DNA of 8,059 nt from Dehalococcoidia bacterium. GTDB taxonomy: Bacteria > Chloroflexota > Dehalococcoidia > GIF9 > AB-539-J10. The position numbers were made by a program, and so were the translations under genes. The stretch is taken from NCBI GenBank assembly GCA_030603265.1, contig JAUVYD010000058.1, positions 1 to 8,059 on the forward strand, given 5' to 3'. Of this stretch, positions 4,794 through 8,059 are shown in pieces (the first letter of the stretch is position 1; each line of letters opens with the position of its first letter). Below the pieces are notes generated by a model, which was given only the letters and a program-made list of their open reading frames with translations, did not search any database and had not been told where the DNA came from.

Positions 4794-6446
4794 CTAGATG
4801 GTGAGGAATTCCTTCTGCGTACCGAACACCTCCCGGAGAGTGTCACTCATCTCACCAACTGTGGCGTACGCTTCCGCACAGTCGATGAGTGCAGGAATGG
4901 TGTTCTCGCTACTGCGTGCTACCTGTTCCAGTCGTTGCAGCCTGCGCTGCACCAGTCCGCTATCCCTCTGCTGTCTCACCTCAGCAAGGCGCTCCTTCTG
5001 TCGGCCTTCAACTTCGGGATTGAACTTGAGCATGTTGGTGATTTTGGCGTAGTCGGAGACAAACTCGTTCACGCCGACTATCACCTGTTCTTTCTGCTCA
5101 ATCATTTTCTGGTACCGGTATGATGCATCCTGTATCTCCGCCTGTTGGAATCCTTGCTCGATGCCGGAAACCGCGCCGCCCAGGCTGTCGATCTGCTCAA
5201 TGTACTTCTGGGCCTCCCCCTCAATCCTGTCCGTCAGACACTCAATGTAGTACGAACCACCCAGGGGGTCCACAACATCGGCCACTCCACTCTCGAAGGC
5301 GATGAGCTGTTGCGTGCGCACCGCCAGTGTGGCCGCTTCCTCTGAAGGTGTGGCGTACGCTTCGTCATAGGAATCGGTGTGCAGGGACTGAGTCCCCCCA
5401 AGTACGGCGGCCAGGGATTCAACGGTGGCTCTCATGATGTTGTTCATGGGTTGCTGTGCCATCAGGCTCACGCCGGCGGTCTGGGTATGAAACCTGAGCA
5501 TCATCGAACGAGGGTCACGGGCCCCAAATCTCTGCTTCATAATCTTCGCCCAGAGGCGACGGGCTGCTCGGAACTTGGCGATTTCCTCGAGGAAGTTGAT
5601 GTGGCTGTTGAAGAAGAAGGACAGACGCGGGGCGAAGGAGTCCACCTCCAATCCCGCATTGAGCGCTGCCTCAACATAGGCAATGCCATTTGCGAGAGTG
5701 AACGCCACCTCTTGCACGGCCGTGGACCCCGCCTCGCGGATGTGATACCCGCTGATGCTGATGGAATTCCATCGTGGCACATTGCTGGCGCAATAGGCAA
5801 TGATATCGGCAGTCAGGCGCAGCGACGGACGCGGAGGGAAGATGTACGTACCCCTGGCAATGTAGTCCTTGAGCGTGTCATTCTGGACAGTGCCTGCGAG
5901 CTTCGACTGCTCGACTCCTTCTTTCTTGCCAAGCGCGATGTACATGGCGAGCAAGATGGGAGCGGTGGCGTTGATGGTCATTGAGGTGGTCACCTTGTCC
6001 AGGGGAATGTCTTGGAACAGGATCTCCAGGTCACGCAGGCTGTCTATGGCCACGCCCGCCTTGCCCACCTCACCTCTGGCAAGCGGATGGTCGGAGTCGT
6101 AGCCTATCTGGGTCGGGAGATGGAAGGCGATGGAGAGGCCGGTCTGGCCCTCTGCAAGCAGCTTCTTGAACCGTTGGTTCGTATCCTCGGCGCCGCCGAA
6201 TCCAGCGTACTGCCTCACAGTCCATACCCGACCCCGGTACATGTTCGGCTGGACTCCGCGGGTATACGGGTATTCTCCCGGATATCCCAACTGGAGTACA
6301 TGGTCGAAGCCCGGAAGGTCCTCCGGCGTGTAGACGGGCTGAATCTCGATGCCCGATGTCGTCGCGAACCTGCCTTTGCGCTCGGAGTGCTGCTTCAGCG
6401 CCGGTCCAAGCGTTGTCTCCTGCCACTCTTGTTTGTTCTTGCTCAT
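4794..6446 (-). CDS. mcmA: Methylmalonyl-CoA mutase large (catalytic) subunit
   Basis: The 550-residue protein is an acyl-CoA mutase TIM barrel without a fused B12 domain; the cobalamin module is the separate gene two places downstream. It rearranges (R)-methylmalonyl-CoA to succinyl-CoA. Landmarks are YPYTRGV (59-65), RQYAGFGGAEDTN (78-90), GYDSDHP (115-121), PPRPSLR (204-210), SISISGYH (228-235, His235 matching the mutase active-site His), FHTQTAGVSL and TQSLHTDSYDEA, then ATVGEMSDTLREVFG near the C-terminus. R210 corresponds to the arginine that holds the methylmalonyl carboxylate and is retained. The usual tyrosine after T-R-G-x is Q66, and the usual FDLPT reads FHLPT (H109). Start ATG at 6446 has GGGAGG 9 nt upstream; a frame extension to 6509 lacks one. 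Ethylmalonyl-type activity cannot be excluded. Confidence 0.95.
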   Translation of the reverse strand: MSKNKQEWQETTLGPALKQHSERKGRFATTSGIEIQPVYTPEDLPGFDHVLQLGYPGEYPYTRGVQPNMYRGRVWTVRQYAGFGGAEDTNQRFKKLLAEGQTGLSIAFHLPTQIGYDSDHPLARGEVGKAGVAIDSLRDLEILFQDIPLDKVTTSMTINATAPILLAMYIALGKKEGVEQSKLAGTVQNDTLKDYIARGTYIFPPRPSLRLTADIIAYCASNVPRWNSISISGYHIREAGSTAVQEVAFTLANGIAYVEAALNAGLEVDSFAPRLSFFFNSHINFLEEIAKFRAARRLWAKIMKQRFGARDPRSMMLRFHTQTAGVSLMAQQPMNNIMRATVESLAAVLGGTQSLHTDSYDEAYATPSEEAATLAVRTQQLIAFESGVADVVDPLGGSYYIECLTDRIEGEAQKYIEQIDSLGGAVSGIEQGFQQAEIQDASYRYQKMIEQKEQVIVGVNEFVSDYAKITNMLKFNPEVEGRQKERLAEVRQQRDSGLVQRRLQRLEQVARSSENTIPALIDCAEAYATVGEMSDTLREVFGTQKEFLTI

Positions 6447-6867
6447 GGGTATCGTCCTCCCATCCAGATACTCCGACGCCGATTGCTGCCCGGTACCGTC
6501 CCCACTCACATGGCCGGGGTTGCCATGCCGGCGCCCACTGTCTCGTTCACTCTCCTGTGAAACACGCGCCTCCTTGAAGACTCGCTTTTCCTGCCGTCGG
6601 CAAAGCCATTCCGCCCACAGTCATGACGGCGAACAGTATCCCAGGCGCCATTCTGTCACCTTCCTCCATGGCTGTCCATAGTCGACCATGGCTGGTCCGT
6701 CTTCCGACACGACGTTGACTTTCGCCTGCTGTTTCTTCATCGTGGCAGAGCAAAGCAATCGGCGCACCCACACGCGATTACGGCCATCATCCACCACCAG
6801 TCGGTCACCTTCCGAGACCTGGCACCTCACTGTGCGCGAGCAGCAGAGATGGCTATGCTCAAGAACG
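6447..6867. other. Junction region between mutase operon and truncated sucD, no recognisable gene
   Basis: About 420 nt separate the mutase start from the first sucD-like codon. Open frames exist on both strands, including a minus-strand frame ending at 6621, but none resembles a protein I know. The missing 5' third of sucD is not found in any plus-strand frame here. A 16-bp near-palindrome with central GTCGAC (6676-6691) overlaps the candidate mutase promoter. The segment is best read as replaced or decayed sequence plus the mutase leader. Confidence 0.5.
6650..6678 (-). promoter_or_regulatory. Candidate promoter for the mutase operon
   Basis: On the minus strand TGGACA (5/6) at 6678-6673 is followed after 17 nt by CAGAAT (4/6) at 6655-6650, giving a ~200-nt leader before the mutase ATG. 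A near-palindrome around GTCGAC (6676-6691) overlaps the -35 box. This is the best match I found between the mutase and sucD, but it is well below the quality of the other two promoters in the window. Confidence 0.3.
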
Positions 6868-7452
6868 ACTCTAGACGAGGTTACGTGGCACAGGTACATC
6901 CAGAGTGCGGGCGTGACCGTGGCAGGGCCCAACTGCCCCGGGATAATCTCGCCCCCCGCTCGCTGCACGGCGGACATCATGCCGGGCGTCATACACGCGC
7001 CGGGGAACGTCGGCGTCGCTTTGCGTAGCGGCACCCTCACCTACGAGGTGGTCGGCCAATTGACCTCTGAGGGCATCAGCCAATCGACATGCATCGCTAT
7101 CGGAGGCGACCCGCTGCCGGGAACTGCCTTCGTTCAGGCTCTGCGGCTGTTCGAAGGCGACCCTGCTACGCACGCAGTTGTGCTCGTGGGGGAGACAGGC
7201 GGGTCGCTCGAGCAGGAGGCCGCAGAGTACATCCAGAGCGGCATGAGCAAGCCGGTCGTTGCTTTCGTTGCCGGCGTCAGCGCCCCGCCGGGGCGGCGCA
7301 TGGGCCATGCAGGAGCAATTACCTCAGGGGTATCAAGCACTGCCGCGCAGAAGAAGGCGGCTCTCAGTGCAGCCGGAGCTGTTGTTGTGGATAGTCCTGC
7401 TGAAATCGGCGCTACGACCCGGCGCGTGCTCGCCGAACACGGGCTCCTGTAA
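6868..7452 (+). pseudogene. sucD: Succinyl-CoA ligase alpha subunit, 5'-truncated (C-terminal two thirds)
   Basis: From TLDEV at 6868 to the TAA at 7450-7452, 194 residues align by eye with the second part of SucD, a ~290-residue enzyme that converts succinyl-CoA, phosphate and NDP to succinate, CoA and NTP with the beta subunit. Visible are GPNCPGIISP, IMPG-IH-PG, LRSGTLTYE, the GETGG glutamate, and the active-site phosphohistidine in RRMGHAGA (His codon 7306-7308), followed by the usual C-terminus. The N-terminal CoA-binding Rossmann domain (GITGxxG, VPPxxA motifs) is absent. The frame stays open to an ATG at 6688, but those ~60 residues look unrelated. No ribosome-binding site or sucC is adjacent. 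A deleted or replaced 5' end is the simplest reading. A functional chimera is possible but unlikely, since the CoA site is missing. Confidence 0.8.
7189..7344 (+). repeat. Segment duplicated at 3381-3514 (direct repeat)
   Basis: This part of the truncated sucD is matched by the relic beside tRNA-Ser at about 87% identity by hand count, less a 22-nt stretch missing from the relic. Both copies are on the plus strand and bracket the three-gene mutase operon, about 3.8 kb apart. Confidence 0.85.
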
Positions 7453-7454
7453 GC

Positions 7455-8024
7455 TCAGGTGGCGTTGCCGGCCCTGCGATAACGCGCGCGCCCTTCCTCA
7501 TAGAGGTCTCTGCCGGTGGAATCGTCTACAACGGTGACCGGCAGGTCCTCCACAACGAGGCGGCGCAACGCCTCCGGGCCAAGGTCATCGTAGGCAATGA
7601 CCTCTGCGCTCTTGACTGCCTTCGAGAGGAGCGCGCCCGCCCCTCCAATACCACCCAGGAACACGGCGTTGTGCTGCACCATCGCATCCCTCACAGTGCG
7701 AGACCGGGAGCCCTTGCCAATCATCGCCTTCAACCCCAGCTCGATGAGCCGGGGAGAGTAAGGGTCCATCCTGCTCGCAGTGGTTGGACCTGCTGCGCCC
7801 ATCGGCCTCCCAGGCCTCGCAGGAGACGGACCCATGAAGTAAATCGTGGCGCCTCTCACGTCGAACGGCAACGGCTCTCCCCGATCGAGCGCTTCGACCA
7901 TGCGCTTGTGGGCGGCGTCCCGGGCCACGTACAGGACCCCAGACAGCAGAAGGCGGTCACCCACCCGAAGCTGTCTCACTGCTTCATCTGTGAATGGAAG
8001 CTCTATTCTCTTGCTTTCTTCCAA
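7455..8024 (-). CDS. Class I (iron-sulfur) fumarate hydratase, beta subunit
   Basis: The 189-residue protein is the C-terminal half of two-subunit class I fumarase, which interconverts fumarate and malate with a [4Fe-4S] cluster held by the alpha subunit. Visible are GDRLLLSG followed by ARDAAHKR (34-41), YFMGPSPARPGRPMG-AAGPTTASRMD (62-87), LGLKAMIGKG (96-105), FLGGIGGAGALLSK (122-135), and a C-terminal YDDLGPEA...D-L-Y-E-E-G. Length is normal for the subunit. Start is TTG at 8024: an in-frame TGA lies just upstream and GAGGG sits 7 nt before it. The alpha-subunit gene is expected immediately upstream, beyond the right edge. The tartrate dehydratase beta subunit is the main alternative, less likely beside succinyl-CoA and methylmalonyl-CoA enzymes. 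Its stop is 2 nt from that of the convergent truncated sucD. Confidence 0.92.
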   Translation of the reverse strand: MEESKRIELPFTDEAVRQLRVGDRLLLSGVLYVARDAAHKRMVEALDRGEPLPFDVRGATIYFMGPSPARPGRPMGAAGPTTASRMDPYSPRLIELGLKAMIGKGSRSRTVRDAMVQHNAVFLGGIGGAGALLSKAVKSAEVIAYDDLGPEALRRLVVEDLPVTVVDDSTGRDLYEEGRARYRRAGNAT

Positions 8025-8059
8025 GGCGTCGCCCTCTCATATCTCGGCCTGTCCCCGGC

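Noticed and set aside
5379..5984. 201-codon plus-strand reading frame
   Set aside because: It is wholly antisense to the well-supported mutase large subunit and has no recognisable domain.
6447..6509. Upstream extension of the mutase large subunit
   Set aside because: The extra 21 residues do not resemble the family N-terminus, and the ATG at 6446 has a well-spaced GGGAGG site.
6621..7040. 139-codon minus-strand reading frame between the mutase and sucD
   Set aside because: Much of it is antisense to the conserved sucD ligase domain; the remaining part matches nothing I know.
1..8059. CRISPR array or insertion sequence
   Set aside because: No regularly spaced repeats, no transposase frame and no terminal inverted repeats with target duplications were seen.

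Overview
The window is from a GC-rich bacterial chromosome. Split (two-subunit) methylmalonyl-CoA mutase, two-subunit class I fumarase, TTG/GTG starts with near-perfect Shine-Dalgarno sites and a tRNA without encoded CCA would suit a Chloroflexota (Dehalococcoidia-like) lineage or a deep Gram-positive/syntrophic group. No marker gene settles this, so the assignment is a weak inference.

Layout, left to right. (1) On the minus strand, a sodium-dependent amino-acid symporter of the NSS/SNF (LeuT) family runs off the left edge (1-1424). It is preceded by a ~260-nt hairpin-rich leader and a strong sigma70-type promoter (1694-1723). (2) On the minus strand, a Glu/Leu/Phe/Val dehydrogenase (1760-2884) has substrate-pocket residues closer to the leucine/valine type. 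It has its own near-consensus promoter (3159-3187), and a textbook intrinsic terminator (2990-3022) lies between promoter and start codon, which is an attenuator layout. (3) On the plus strand, tRNA-Ser(UGA) (3247-3331) is followed by a broken 134-bp relic of sucD (3381-3514). (4) On the minus strand is a compact operon of methylmalonyl-CoA mutase large subunit (4794-6446), methylmalonyl-CoA epimerase (4326-4724) and mutase cobalamin-binding subunit (3910-4320). (5) On the plus strand is a 5'-truncated sucD (6868-7452). (6) On the minus strand, the fumarase beta subunit (7455-8024) converges tail to tail with it.

The genes fit one metabolic story: uptake of a hydrophobic amino acid, oxidative deamination to the 2-oxo acid, then, through steps not encoded here, propionyl/methylmalonyl-CoA, epimerisation and rearrangement to succinyl-CoA, succinate release by succinyl-CoA ligase, and hydration of fumarate to malate. 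This resembles the methylmalonyl-CoA gene clusters of propionate-metabolising anaerobes.

The points most worth a second look are: the two damaged sucD copies in direct orientation bracketing the mutase operon; the promoter-leader-terminator architecture before the dehydrogenase; and the symporter leader, in which one strand segment can pair with either of two tandem partners just upstream of the ribosome-binding site. I saw no CRISPR array, transposase or integrase. The region is largely core metabolism with remodelled junctions; I found no evidence of a wholly new protein system.
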